A stretch of 64,000 nt of DNA from NCBI GenBank assembly GCA_050948825.1, contig JBMNEO010000003.1, positions 496,001-560,000 on the forward strand, written 5' to 3'. The stretch's first letter is position 1, and every line of letters begins with the position of its first letter. Shown here one piece after another: positions 52,430 to 60,833 of the stretch. The notes beneath the pieces were generated by a model. It was given only the letters and a program-made list of their open reading frames with translations. It was not told the DNA's origin and searched no databases. Source of the DNA: DUQX01 sp050948825 (lineage in GTDB: Bacteria > Bacillota > Dethiobacteria > DTU022 > UBA8154). The translations under genes were made by a program, and so were the position numbers.

Positions 52430-53347
52430 TTATTGATTTGGCAGGAAATCGCTAATTTGTTGTTCACAGTCTGCCAGTTTAGAAATCGTCGGGTTGATCC
52501 CGCAAACAGGGCAGTCCGGATCCTTCCTTATCTTAATCTTGCTAAATTCCAAAGTCAGAAGGTTATAAGTCAGCATCTTCCCTACCAACAGGTCTCCCAA
52601 ACCTAAAAAATACTTTAAAACCTCAGTAGCCTGAATCAATCCAATCGTCCCCGGCAGAACACCCAATAAACCCGCCTGCGCGCTGGTCGGTGCGATACCG
52701 GATGGCGGCGGCATACGGAAAAGACAGCGATAACACGGCCCCTCCCCTGGCAATATAGTCAGAACCTGACCGATAAATCTAAGCACTGCGCCAAAAATAA
52801 GTGGCTTTCCAGCCATAATGCAAGCATCGTTAAGCAAAAACTTGGTACCGAAGTTATCAGCACAATCAACAACAACATCATAGTCTTGAATAATTTCCAT
52901 GGCATTAGATACCGTCAGCCTTTCCCGGTAGGCAATGACCTGGGAATCGGGATTTAAAGCTGTCAGCGATTCCTCTGCGGAAACAACTTTGGATTTGCCG
53001 ATGTCGTTTGTGAAATGCAAAATTTGCCTGTGCAGATTGGTTAAATCCACAACGTCATCGTCAACAATGCCGATAGTTCCAACTCCTGCAGCATTTAGAT
53101 AGTAAGCCGCTGGAGAACCCAGCCCCCCCGCACCGATAAGCAGCACCCTGCCGGAGCTGATCTTTTTTTGACCATCAAGACCCACCTCGGGAATAATGAT
53201 TTGCTTGCTATAGCGGACTATCTGATCATCTGTAAAACTCACTCCCTGTAGCACCTCCCCAGGGTTCAGAAACTGGGCCAGGACCTGTTCTGCTTTTTCA
53301 ATCAGAATCCATATTTTCCCCTTAACAATTGTTATCAGAAACTTCAT
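52430..53347 (-). CDS. ThiF/MoeB/HesA-type E1-like adenylyltransferase
   Basis: 305 residues. Nucleotide loop VLLIGAGGLGSPAAYYL, Asp/Arg motif VVDCADNFGTKFLLN, zinc pairs CYRCLF and CPVCG. The residue aligning with the catalytic Cys of ThiF (SCAEAG-type motif) is Ser here (PTSAQAG), so a Cys thioester at that site is unlikely; MoeB does not need it. A sulfur-carrier adenylylation role serving molybdopterin or another cofactor is likely, given the hydroxylase operon next door. No MoaD/ThiS gene is beside it. The initiating codon is uncertain (ATG 53347 lacks a ribosome site; CTG/ATT after AAGGGG near 53305 are alternatives). Confidence 0.88.
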   Translation of the reverse strand: MKFLITIVKGKIWILIEKAEQVLAQFLNPGEVLQGVSFTDDQIVRYSKQIIIPEVGLDGQKKISSGRVLLIGAGGLGSPAAYYLNAAGVGTIGIVDDDVVDLTNLHRQILHFTNDIGKSKVVSAEESLTALNPDSQVIAYRERLTVSNAMEIIQDYDVVVDCADNFGTKFLLNDACIMAGKPLIFGAVLRFIGQVLTILPGEGPCYRCLFRMPPPSGIAPTSAQAGLLGVLPGTIGLIQATEVLKYFLGLGDLLVGKMLTYNLLTLEFSKIKIRKDPDCPVCGINPTISKLADCEQQISDFLPNQ

Positions 53348-53426
53348 AGTCGTGTTTGTTAAAACTTACACCGGCCTTAATGCTTGCCACTTGCAGATTT
53401 CTTCCTTTACGACGTAAATTGCGACC

Positions 53427-53696
53427 TTAACCTCCGCCAACCATAAAGTTAACTAACAGCTTAAATAAAGAGATCTTGCTATCGGCAGAAAGAATGGTAG
53501 CTCCCTTTTCATTCAAAGCAAGGAAAACTCCGGGTTCTTCCTCTGATTCAACCATTCTCCATCCCATTCTGTATAATTTTTCCCAGTATTGGGAAGTCCA
53601 GCCATATCCTTCTTTCCAATAAAGCTTAGCGTCTACAAAAGGTATACCTTTGTTTATTTCATTAATTTCCTCTTGAGTCAATTCAATTTCTTCCAT
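53427..53696 (-). CDS. small acidic hypothetical protein
   Basis: 89 residues from ATG 53696 (MEEIELTQEE) behind GGAGGT. Acidic N-terminal helix, a Trp/Tyr-rich middle (YWKEGYGWTSQYWEKLYRMGW) and a hydrophobic C-terminus (KLLVNFMVGGG). No domain recognised. Co-directional between the Zn-ribbon-like gene and the E1-like gene, probably one transcript. Function not inferred. Confidence 0.65.
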   Translation of the reverse strand: MEEIELTQEEINEINKGIPFVDAKLYWKEGYGWTSQYWEKLYRMGWRMVESEEEPGVFLALNEKGATILSADSKISLFKLLVNFMVGGG

Positions 53697-53770
53697 ATTT
53701 TTAACCTCCAAATATCGATAAAATCTCCATGCCCTCTGAAGGCTAAGTAGTCTAAAAAATTACTCATCGT

Positions 53771-54166
53771 TTATCGTTTAGTCAACCGGAAATTGCAATG
53801 ATCCTGGCATGCGGCTCCCTTATCCGACTTTACAATTCTCTTGCCTGCCCGTGGGCATTTAACCACAGAATCTTTGTGATGGGGACAAACAGTCCAACCG
53901 GGGGCTTCCAAATTATAGCCTTTGCACTTGGAGCAACGGATCCCCTCAGGGGTTGCTTCAAGCTCTGAACTGAACCTTATCTGCTTGCAATCCGCACAAT
54001 AACCATACTCCCACTCCTTAATTTCCTCGCTATAGCGTTCTATCCCCTGCTTACGATAGCGCAAGCGTTCCTCTTCATGCATAGCTTCGATGAGGGTCGG
54101 AACCTTATGAAAAGGCGATATAGAACCAAAACAATATTCACTATCATTGTTATTATTGGTCGTCAT
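53771..54166 (-). CDS. Cys-rich (zinc-ribbon-like) hypothetical protein
   Basis: 131 residues from ATG 54166 (MTTNNNNDSEY) behind GGGGTGG. Cys pairs GYCADCKQIRF and IRCSKCKGYN look like a zinc ribbon, with more Cys/His in TVCPHHKDSVVKCPRAGKR and ACQDHCNF; the latter may bind metal or an FeS cluster. First gene of the hydroxylase-bearing transcript. A maturation or redox accessory role is possible but not shown. Confidence 0.65.
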   Translation of the reverse strand: MTTNNNNDSEYCFGSISPFHKVPTLIEAMHEEERLRYRKQGIERYSEEIKEWEYGYCADCKQIRFSSELEATPEGIRCSKCKGYNLEAPGWTVCPHHKDSVVKCPRAGKRIVKSDKGAACQDHCNFRLTKR

Positions 54167-54191
54167 TGAAACCACCCCGCTTTTCAGAATG

Positions 54192-54207
54192 CTGAACAAT
54201 TGTTCAG
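54192..54207. promoter_or_regulatory. perfect 16-bp palindrome, candidate operator
   Basis: ctgaacaattgttcag, 26 bases before the first gene of the hydroxylase operon and just downstream of a minus-strand TATAAT (near 54226). Position around the transcription start suits a repressor site; TetR-family operators often look like TGAACaaTTGTTCA. No such regulator gene is in this window. Confidence 0.65.
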
Positions 54208-54635
54208 GTATAACTATATTATAAAGCCAAAAAGAAAGATTTTAAATAGCAAGAACAGGCCAAATAAGGTGTTATTAAATGGTGGCAACCCACCTGATGC
54301 AATATAATTTGTTTTACGTATTATTACGTATTATTAGGATGTTTTTCTTTGCCATACCTTACCTTGCAGAAATTTGCTCCTTTTACCAGTTAAATATATT
54401 TTAAGAAGGGGAATTTCAATCAGGGGAAATTTTAAAAAGCATAAATTTTATAGGCTATTGTATTTGCCGTCTATTGTATTTCGCCCATGATTTGGCTTAT
54501 AATATTGCATATATTAATGGTATGGGAAAGTAGGGAATGTAATGCCTACTTTCAAATTTTTGATCTCCGCATCCCTGAGCAATGATTCTCCGGGATGGCT
54601 AAAATACAACACATATTAAAAGGAGGGTATTTAAC
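54208..54635. other. divergent intergenic region
   Basis: 428 bases without a gene. AT-rich; holds a TATAAT for the minus-strand operon, tandem tacgtattat (54315-54334, period 10) and ctattgtattt (54455-54465 and 54471-54481, period 16). AGGAGGG at 54621 serves the plus-strand gene. Confidence 0.65.
54315..54334. repeat. 10-bp perfect tandem duplication
   Basis: tacgtattat twice, head to tail, in intergenic sequence. Confidence 0.85.
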
Positions 54636-55181
54636 TTGCTTTGGGATAAAAGAGGCCCTGCTAATACTGAAATGACGGTGGAGGCGGCGTTGAAGAGGTC
54701 CGCAGAATTAGGAATTGAATACATCGTTATAGCTTCCAACAGCGGTAAGACCGCACATAATTTCTTGGAAAGGGGCGTCCGGGTGGTCTGCGTAACACAT
54801 CATGCCGGTTTTAATAAACCGGGGGAAAATGAAGTAAATCCGGATATTAAAGAAGAGCTCCAGCAAAAGGGTGCACAGGTTCTAACCACCACTCATCTGC
54901 TGGCAGGAGTGGATAGAGCCCTGCGGCTTAAATTCGGAGGGCTCTATCCGGCGGAGATTATTGCTGCATCGCTGCGTATGCTCGGTCAGGGAGTAAAGGT
55001 TTGTGTAGAAATCGCTTGCATGGCCCTGGATGCAGGGCTTGTCCCTTATGGCCAGGAGATAATATCTGTTGCCGGCAGCGGGAAAGGTGCCGATACAGCC
55101 TGCGTTATTGTCCCTGCCCATTCCAACAATTTCTTTGATACAGTAGTTAAAGAAATTATCTGCATGCCGCGGGAAAAGTGA
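54636..55181 (+). CDS. pyruvate kinase C-terminal-like (alpha/beta) protein
   Basis: 181 residues from TTG 54636 behind AGGAGGG. The chain resembles the free-standing C-terminal domain of pyruvate kinase (PK_C-like, COG1751): IVIASNSGKTAHNFL, VRVVCVTHHAG, VAGSGKGADTACVIVPAH. The catalytic TIM barrel of pyruvate kinase is absent, so it is not an active kinase; these proteins may bind a nucleotide or sugar phosphate. Stands alone, divergent from the hydroxylase operon. Confidence 0.85.
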   Translation: MLWDKRGPANTEMTVEAALKRSAELGIEYIVIASNSGKTAHNFLERGVRVVCVTHHAGFNKPGENEVNPDIKEELQQKGAQVLTTTHLLAGVDRALRLKFGGLYPAEIIAASLRMLGQGVKVCVEIACMALDAGLVPYGQEIISVAGSGKGADTACVIVPAHSNNFFDTVVKEIICMPREK

Positions 55182-55267
55182 TCGTGCGCTTGACTCCTGC
55201 CAGCTTCTTTGCATATTTATGAACTGCAACCGCTTAACCGGAACATCAAAAACCAGCTCTGGCTCAA

Positions 55268-55369
55268 CCCCAAAAAGCTATTTTCAAGAAGATGAACTTT
55301 CTTATTCTCATTCATACGCATAACTTCTCAATGCTGCGAGTTGTTTCATCAAAATAAGCTTTTTGGGGG
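55268..55369. repeat. inverted repeat with long loop
   Basis: ccccaaaaagctatttt (55268-55284) and aaaataagctttttgggg (55351-55368) pair with one bulged base around a 66-base loop. In the 266-base gap between convergent genes; may be a bidirectional terminator, a small RNA or a remnant of a miniature mobile element. Confidence 0.6.
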
Positions 55370-55447
55370 CTAGCCAGCTATACTTTTTTCTTACTTTAAC
55401 TGAGATAAGAATCATTTTTTGATATGAGAAGCATCCTTTAAAGTAGT

Positions 55448-56248
55448 TCACCGTTCTTTAATAAACATCTGCGTAAACATCTTTCCATAGTTGCCGCCGT
55501 TCACAATTCCAATACCAACATGGGTGTAATTCGGATTCAAAATGTTCGCGCGGTGTCCCGGGCTATTCATCAGTGACGTATGGGCACGCGCTACTGTGGG
55601 CGCACCGGCGAGGTTCTCACCGGCATATGTATACGCAATCCCGGCATTTCTCATCATATCAAACGGTGAGCCATAGGTGGGAGACTGGTGGGCAAAATAG
55701 CCCAGGTTGATCATATCTTTGCTCTTTAAGCGGGCTAATTTAACCAGACCTTCGTGAATCCTCAGTTCATTCAGTCCCCTTTGTCTTCTTTCCTGGTTAA
55801 CCAGGTTGAGCATCTGCTGCTCATCGGCGGTCAATATTGACTCTTCCGGATCCGGCGATTCGGGAGGGTCCGGTTCAGGTTCAGGCTCAGGCTCTGGAGC
55901 CGGCGGCTCAGGCGGATCAGGTTCCGGTACCGGTGGCGAAGGAGGATCCGGTATCGGTTCGGGAGCAGGTTCTTCTTCCGGAGGTGCCGGAACTGGTGTT
56001 ATCTCCCCCGTACGCAGGTTAATCCTGTAGTAAATTATAATCTTTCGGTTCAACTTCCCATTTTCCAAAGGAATTTCTACCCGGTAGAGGTTTTCCCCAT
56101 CTTTCGTAACAAGCTTTACAGGAATTTTTTCTCCGTTTACTTTTACGGTCCAGTCCACCGTTTTGCAGGCCGCGGCGGTAGAGAACATGGAGAGCACAAG
56201 CAACAACACTAAAGTGGTAGTGATAAGCAGGCGTTTCTTTAATACCAT
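55448..56248 (-). CDS. secreted CAP-domain (SCP/PR1, YkwD-like) protein
   Basis: 266 residues. Signal peptide to about residue 25 (STAAACK), a short beta region, a Pro/Glu/Asp repeat linker (about residues 92-140), then the CAP domain: LVNQERRQRGL, SKDMINLGYFAH, and NSPGHRANILNPNYTHVGIG. The His/Glu cavity residues are present. Common in spore-formers, where YkwD-like proteins are envelope or germination associated; function variable. Starts behind AAAGGAG. Confidence 0.92.
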   Translation of the reverse strand: MVLKKRLLITTTLVLLLVLSMFSTAAACKTVDWTVKVNGEKIPVKLVTKDGENLYRVEIPLENGKLNRKIIIYYRINLRTGEITPVPAPPEEEPAPEPIPDPPSPPVPEPDPPEPPAPEPEPEPEPDPPESPDPEESILTADEQQMLNLVNQERRQRGLNELRIHEGLVKLARLKSKDMINLGYFAHQSPTYGSPFDMMRNAGIAYTYAGENLAGAPTVARAHTSLMNSPGHRANILNPNYTHVGIGIVNGGNYGKMFTQMFIKER

Positions 56249-56634
56249 AAATCAAAATTCTCCTTTCTTACATTTTTGGTAATCCATGTAATTAAGTATA
56301 ATTAAATTACATCTTATACACAAACTGTATATATGGCCTTCTTCTCCCTTTTAAACCTTTCACGAGGATACAACCAATAAAAAATGAAAGGTATGTATTA
56401 TATAGAATTAAAAAGCTGCAATGCTATAATGTAGAATATTATGGAATTTTGCAGTAAAAAAAGAGCCGCATTTGATGGCGCAACTTAGGGATTTACGATA
56501 ACAAATAAGTTTTTGAGTGAATACGGAAAAAAGAATGATATAAAAGACGAACAGACAGCAGGTAAAACAGCTGCCTGTTCGTCTTAACTATTGTACTACA
56601 TTTTTAGAATCCCTCTGTATTATTCAAAGATGTC
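56249..56634. other. gene-free region with the terminator of the lipoprotein operon
   Basis: 386 bases. The terminator at 56546-56583 ends the right-hand operon; the CAP gene leader lies at the left. The rest is AT-rich and shows no gene I can support. Confidence 0.6.
56546..56583 (-). terminator. strong intrinsic terminator of the lipoprotein/zinc-ribbon operon
   Basis: gacgaacag...ctgttcgtc outer arms plus inner cagc/gctg pairs, ten-base loop, followed on the minus strand by TTTTATATC. 52 bases after the last gene. Confidence 0.9.
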
Positions 56635-56994
56635 TCATAGTCTATTTCCGCACTTTCCGCAAAAGCGAGCGCCGGAAACAACACCGGAGCCGCATTGGGG
56701 GCAGAAATTTATTTGCGGGTCGACCTGATAGGTAGAGGGTAAATCCTCATCTTCACTGGAGCTGGTCAGAAACAGCCAGTCGATATCCTCGCCGTCCTCG
56801 CATAAACCGATGGCTCCGGCGGGCGAAACCACATAAAAGCTGTCCTCATCGATGGGGTTTTCACTGTCACTTGTCTCGGCAAGCGCCAGCAAGCCTTTTA
56901 CGTCGTATCTATCATTGGAAGTGGCAAAGCTCCAACTTCCGCAGAGTGTGGCGGCAAACTCCGCCGCCTCCAGCATGGTAATAAATTTATCCAT
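56635..56994 (-). CDS. small protein with C-terminal zinc ribbon
   Basis: 119 residues. An acidic N-terminal region of unknown fold (repeated EAAEFAATLCGSW, DEDSFYVVSPAG) and a C-terminal ribbon NFCPQCGSGVVSGARFCGKCG with four Cys. Cytoplasmic by prediction. Last gene of the operon of lipoproteins; 21 bases after the DUF3592-like gene. Role unknown. Confidence 0.75.
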   Translation of the reverse strand: MDKFITMLEAAEFAATLCGSWSFATSNDRYDVKGLLALAETSDSENPIDEDSFYVVSPAGAIGLCEDGEDIDWLFLTSSSEDEDLPSTYQVDPQINFCPQCGSGVVSGARFCGKCGNRL

Positions 56995-57015
56995 TACGAA
57001 AAGCCTCCTTATTTC

Positions 57016-58278
57016 TTATTTGAATAACAGATTATTACATCGCTTGCAGCGGTCATTTTGTATGGGGTTCATCATGGAGCAGACGTTGCAGTAGATGATG
57101 CGGTCTTTGGATTTATCGTATTTCTCGTATGTACCGAATCTTGGATGAAACCGCACCCTGTCGCCAACGGAAAGATAGTCGTACATATGCCGCCCACTGT
57201 CCTTTTCCACGATGGTCTTTTTTTTGCCCGCGTCGGTGTTGATGATCGTGTTATATTCCGTATAGGTTCGCCAGTTGTCGTCCTCGCCGCCCCTATGCTC
57301 GCTTTTCTCCTTGCTGTACTTATTGACGACCACGCCCTCCCACATGGGCAGCTTGGTCTTTCGCAACGCCAGCAGATTAACGACCAGCATGACAAGAGCA
57401 ATGCCAACACCGATGACAAGGGATTCTCCAAACGGGAAATCGTCCACCAACAGACCGGCGACGGGAAAGCCGATGAGTGGCACGAAAACCAATATCCACA
57501 TACAGCCAATAGAGGATTTCTTGTTTTTCTGTGCGGCGGCCAGTATCTCCGGCGAATTACACTTGTCGGAAAAGCCGACCAGCCCCGCGCCGTCTTGTGG
57601 GGGAGTGGAAGATGCCGCTTGGCTTACCTCCATCGGCTCCGGCGTTCTCAAATTCACCGCCTTGCCGCAGCCGATGCAAAATTCAGCGCCGTCCGGCAAC
57701 TTGTTTCCGCAGTTAGGACAAAACATATCCGTATCACTCCTTGCTTCGATTATTTGAGGTTCCCGGCTCGTCGCGGATTTTCCGGCGGGTTTCCTCGCCG
57801 CTGTTTTCTTCTTTTTCCCGCGTCTGGCTGTGCGGATGACAAGTAGCAGCAAAAGCAGATAACCGATAGGGGCGAGGATGTGATAAATGATCGCCACCTC
57901 GCTCATCTCGCTAAATTCGCACAGTGCGGCGGGCTTGTTGACGTAGGGGAAAAGGTCAAGATAGCGGATGCGCTCGGAGCGCGTTTCGCCCTCGGTAAGG
58001 CTTGGCCACGCCTCGTCGCTTTGGTACATCACATAGCCCCGATACTCCTTGCCACTTACCACAAACCAATAGCCCTTGGAAATGGTCCGGGAGCGATTTT
58101 CCTGTGCGGTCGTATCGTCCCGACGGCTGTCATAGCTGTCCACCGTACCCATTACGCTGTCGCCCCATATCGCCAGAGCCAGCGTAGATAGGCTCAAATA
58201 CATGGCAAACAGCAGCACAGCATAAATCAGGATGAGGATGGGCAGGGGGATGTTTTTGCTCTTTTTCTTCTTTGCCAT
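57016..58278 (-). CDS. DUF3592-like membrane protein with two zinc ribbons
   Basis: 420 residues from ATG 58278 behind GGAGCG. Layout: membrane helix near the N-terminus (IPLPILILIYAVLLF), a DUF3592-like beta domain (about residues 45-130), a second helix, a zinc ribbon (MFCPNCGNKLPDGAEFC, about 190-215), two more helices, a beta domain and a final ribbon (YCNVCSMMNPIQNDRCKRC). Probably a membrane-bound envelope or stress factor. Codons and composition differ from the left half of the window, hinting at transfer. Confidence 0.75.
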   Translation of the reverse strand: MAKKKKSKNIPLPILILIYAVLLFAMYLSLSTLALAIWGDSVMGTVDSYDSRRDDTTAQENRSRTISKGYWFVVSGKEYRGYVMYQSDEAWPSLTEGETRSERIRYLDLFPYVNKPAALCEFSEMSEVAIIYHILAPIGYLLLLLLVIRTARRGKKKKTAARKPAGKSATSREPQIIEARSDTDMFCPNCGNKLPDGAEFCIGCGKAVNLRTPEPMEVSQAASSTPPQDGAGLVGFSDKCNSPEILAAAQKNKKSSIGCMWILVFVPLIGFPVAGLLVDDFPFGESLVIGVGIALVMLVVNLLALRKTKLPMWEGVVVNKYSKEKSEHRGGEDDNWRTYTEYNTIINTDAGKKKTIVEKDSGRHMYDYLSVGDRVRFHPRFGTYEKYDKSKDRIIYCNVCSMMNPIQNDRCKRCNNLLFK

Positions 58279-58291
58279 CTCAACGCTCCTT

Positions 58292-58708
58292 TCATTGTTG
58301 TTCGCAATCCCGCTTTTCGCGCCAGCCCACGCCGACAAAATACAGGACGGTCGATAGGAAAAGCGGCGGTAACGTGATCGTGGCATAGGAGCGAAGCGAA
58401 TATACCAGCAACACTCCCGCCGCCAGTTGGATATAGCCAAGCGTCCGGCACCAGCGATGTCGGTGGAGCCGCTCTGCGAAGGCCAGGCCCGCGATGGCCG
58501 TCACCATAGAAAAGATGTACGCTATTCCAGCCGCGAAGCAACCCGCTCCGGCGTAGGTGTAGTCCAGTGCCGCATTGTCAATAAGACCCAGGCACCACAG
58601 CAGCATGGGCAGGGCGGCAAGTAACATCAGCACGGATGAAATCCGCAGAAGTATTCGTTTTCGCGGGCTATTATTTGGTATGCCATTCATACTCATAAGC
58701 TGTTGCAA
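58292..58708 (-). CDS. small multi-pass membrane protein
   Basis: 138 residues with four hydrophobic segments (e.g. SVLMLLAALPMLLW, LGYIQLAAGVLLVYSL). Starts at TTG 58708 inside the 3' end of the lipoprotein gene; a later ATG at 58690 is also possible. No domain recognised. 13 bases before the DUF3592-like gene, so one transcript. Confidence 0.6.
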   Translation of the reverse strand: MQQLMSMNGIPNNSPRKRILLRISSVLMLLAALPMLLWCLGLIDNAALDYTYAGAGCFAAGIAYIFSMVTAIAGLAFAERLHRHRWCRTLGYIQLAAGVLLVYSLRSYATITLPPLFLSTVLYFVGVGWREKRDCEQQ

Positions 58709-60809
58709 TTATTTGATTACCACCGGTAAACCCGACCACAATATATACCTTATCGCCATCGGCTGACCCTGCGGGCATCGTGCCGCCAACCGTGACTCGC
58801 ATACCCGTGTAGCCGGTGTTGGTATCGTTTTTTTCGGTCCAGATATATGATTTTGTGTGCTTTTCAGTAATATCATAAAGAGATGTGTCCGTACCGTATG
58901 AGACAAAGGGATCGTCATGGTTGATAGGCGTAATAGCGGCTCCCAAAGACGCCCCAAGATGGAAGCAAATGTTGCTTGATGTGTTTGCCTTGATACTCAA
59001 ATCCAAGGTAACCGGCTCTCCTCCCGAATACCGTCCATTTGGGCTGCTTGCGGTTCCTATATTCTCAACAAATTCGCCCTTGCAATTATCGTGGGTGCTA
59101 TCGGAGTAACTGTAATCAAATGTTGTTTTGCATCGATATGTGTAGCTTCCGCTGCCACCACTCCATGATTCTGAATAGGAATCGTCAGCTGCGCTTGTTT
59201 CATACTTGTTATCAAAGCTTCTGACAAGCAGCCAATACCCCTCAGTCACCGCTCCCGCCTTTTTCAGATAACCCTGCTCCCGCATCCAGCCATAAAATTT
59301 GGTTCTGTCCTTACCGTAGCCCAGCCACATGGCTATTGCCATACTCAAATTATCTTCACGGTTTTTTTCACTTCCGAAAACGGATATTTCCCCGCCTACC
59401 ATTTTCAAAATGACTTGTCGAATGGTAAATAGCGACTTCAACCTCTGCTCAATAGTCATGTCATATTTATATCCGTTTTCAAGGCGGTTGAGCAGGTTAG
59501 CATCCTTAAAGCTCCCAATGATCTTCTCATATTCCGTAGCCTTGGCTTCAATCAGCTTCTCATTTGCCAGCCTTTTATCGAATTGTTCCTTTAGATCGGC
59601 TTCCACATAGTCTTCCAGCATTTTGATTTCAGCATTGGTCAGGCTGTCTTTTCCGTGAAGTCTGCGCCAGGCTTCCTTCTTTTCGCTTAAAAGGCGGTTG
59701 TAATACCCACGCATCTGGATTTTAAGCGTTTCCCAGTCGCCGGAGTTAAGCGTATATCCGTAAGCGCCTTCCTTTGCAAGCCCTGCATACGACTTGTAAG
59801 CACATTCCATCTCATAATCTTTCCACGCCATAATACCTTGCTCTACCGCTGCCTTGCTTAAATCCCCTATGGATTTAATCGCAGTCACTGCGCCGCCAGC
59901 AGCACCGCCAAACAGGGTAACGCCTAAATCGGTGAACTCCACCACAGCTGTTTTATAATCCCCGTTATAAAGAGCCTCTGCGCCTTCGGTGAGTGTGCCT
60001 AATTTGCCTAAGCCCTCCATTAGGCTCTCCTTAACGAGAGGATTTTCCTGAACCATATCAATTGTGGCTTCGGCAAGAATCTTTCCACATTCATAGGTTA
60101 ATGCCTCTATATCACCTTTTGCAGCAAGCTCTTGCGTTGTCGTAATAATGTTCATCTCCAAAGCACGGTCAATAATAATTTCTCGTGTTTCACCGGCATA
60201 AAGCCCAACTCCATCAAAATAATCATTGCACACTGCTTTTATCTTTTCGATATAAGTTGGATCTTTCACTTCGTTGCTGACAGAATCCATCGCCATTTTG
60301 TGAGCGTAAAGCTTGATTTGTTCTTCTCTGTTCATCAACTTGCCACTGTATGATGAGAAATGCCATGTTTCAAATTCCAAATACCCCTCGGACAGGCGAA
60401 CAGGGTCGGGGATAATCGGCTCCCATTCGCTGCCGTTCCAATATGCCATGACCGTTCGGTCAAAGCTCTCGGCATCGGGGATGTTTTTCTTATCAAGCTT
60501 CATGGTGATTTTCACCGGCTGGTTCAGGCGCACCTGCTCCATGCCCTCAACGCTGATATCGATGGGCGTGGTGATCAAGGCGTCTTCTCTCTCGGAGGCT
60601 TTCGCCACGATGACACTTACATCCCCGTCAAAAGCTCCAGCAGGAACCGATACTATCCAGCCATCCTTTTTCAGATTCCCGATTTCTGCTCCTTTGTCCG
60701 AAGCAATTTTGGTTGAGGCAAAACCACTTTCTCCACATCCTGCAAGACCTGTTATAGCGGACAGCAGCATGACGGCTACAAGCAGAATAGATAATATTTT
60801 TCGTTTCAT
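58671..60809 (-). CDS. large predicted lipoprotein
   Basis: 712 residues. Signal peptide with lipobox GLAGC (residues ~21-25). A ZU5-like beta domain about residues 40-150 (DGWIVSVPAGAFDGDVSV, VRLNQPVKITMKL). Central region has a helical segment and a hydrophobic glycine-rich stretch near DLGVTLFGGAAGGAVTAIK (about 295-315), reminiscent of membrane-inserting toxins, and a C-terminal beta-rich region after about 560. Function unknown; shares the glycine-rich segment type with the lipoprotein at 61924. Probably envelope-exposed. Confidence 0.75.
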   Translation of the reverse strand: MKRKILSILLVAVMLLSAITGLAGCGESGFASTKIASDKGAEIGNLKKDGWIVSVPAGAFDGDVSVIVAKASEREDALITTPIDISVEGMEQVRLNQPVKITMKLDKKNIPDAESFDRTVMAYWNGSEWEPIIPDPVRLSEGYLEFETWHFSSYSGKLMNREEQIKLYAHKMAMDSVSNEVKDPTYIEKIKAVCNDYFDGVGLYAGETREIIIDRALEMNIITTTQELAAKGDIEALTYECGKILAEATIDMVQENPLVKESLMEGLGKLGTLTEGAEALYNGDYKTAVVEFTDLGVTLFGGAAGGAVTAIKSIGDLSKAAVEQGIMAWKDYEMECAYKSYAGLAKEGAYGYTLNSGDWETLKIQMRGYYNRLLSEKKEAWRRLHGKDSLTNAEIKMLEDYVEADLKEQFDKRLANEKLIEAKATEYEKIIGSFKDANLLNRLENGYKYDMTIEQRLKSLFTIRQVILKMVGGEISVFGSEKNREDNLSMAIAMWLGYGKDRTKFYGWMREQGYLKKAGAVTEGYWLLVRSFDNKYETSAADDSYSESWSGGSGSYTYRCKTTFDYSYSDSTHDNCKGEFVENIGTASSPNGRYSGGEPVTLDLSIKANTSSNICFHLGASLGAAITPINHDDPFVSYGTDTSLYDITEKHTKSYIWTEKNDTNTGYTGMRVTVGGTMPAGSADGDKVYIVVGFTGGNQIIATAYEYEWHTK

Positions 60810-60833
60810 TGCGCAAAGCTCCTTTCTGTCGGC

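Noticed and set aside
57058..57846. 262-residue plus-strand frame opposite the DUF3592-like gene
   Set aside because: It is antisense to a gene with clear zinc ribbons, helices and a ribosome site; its own content is not protein-like.
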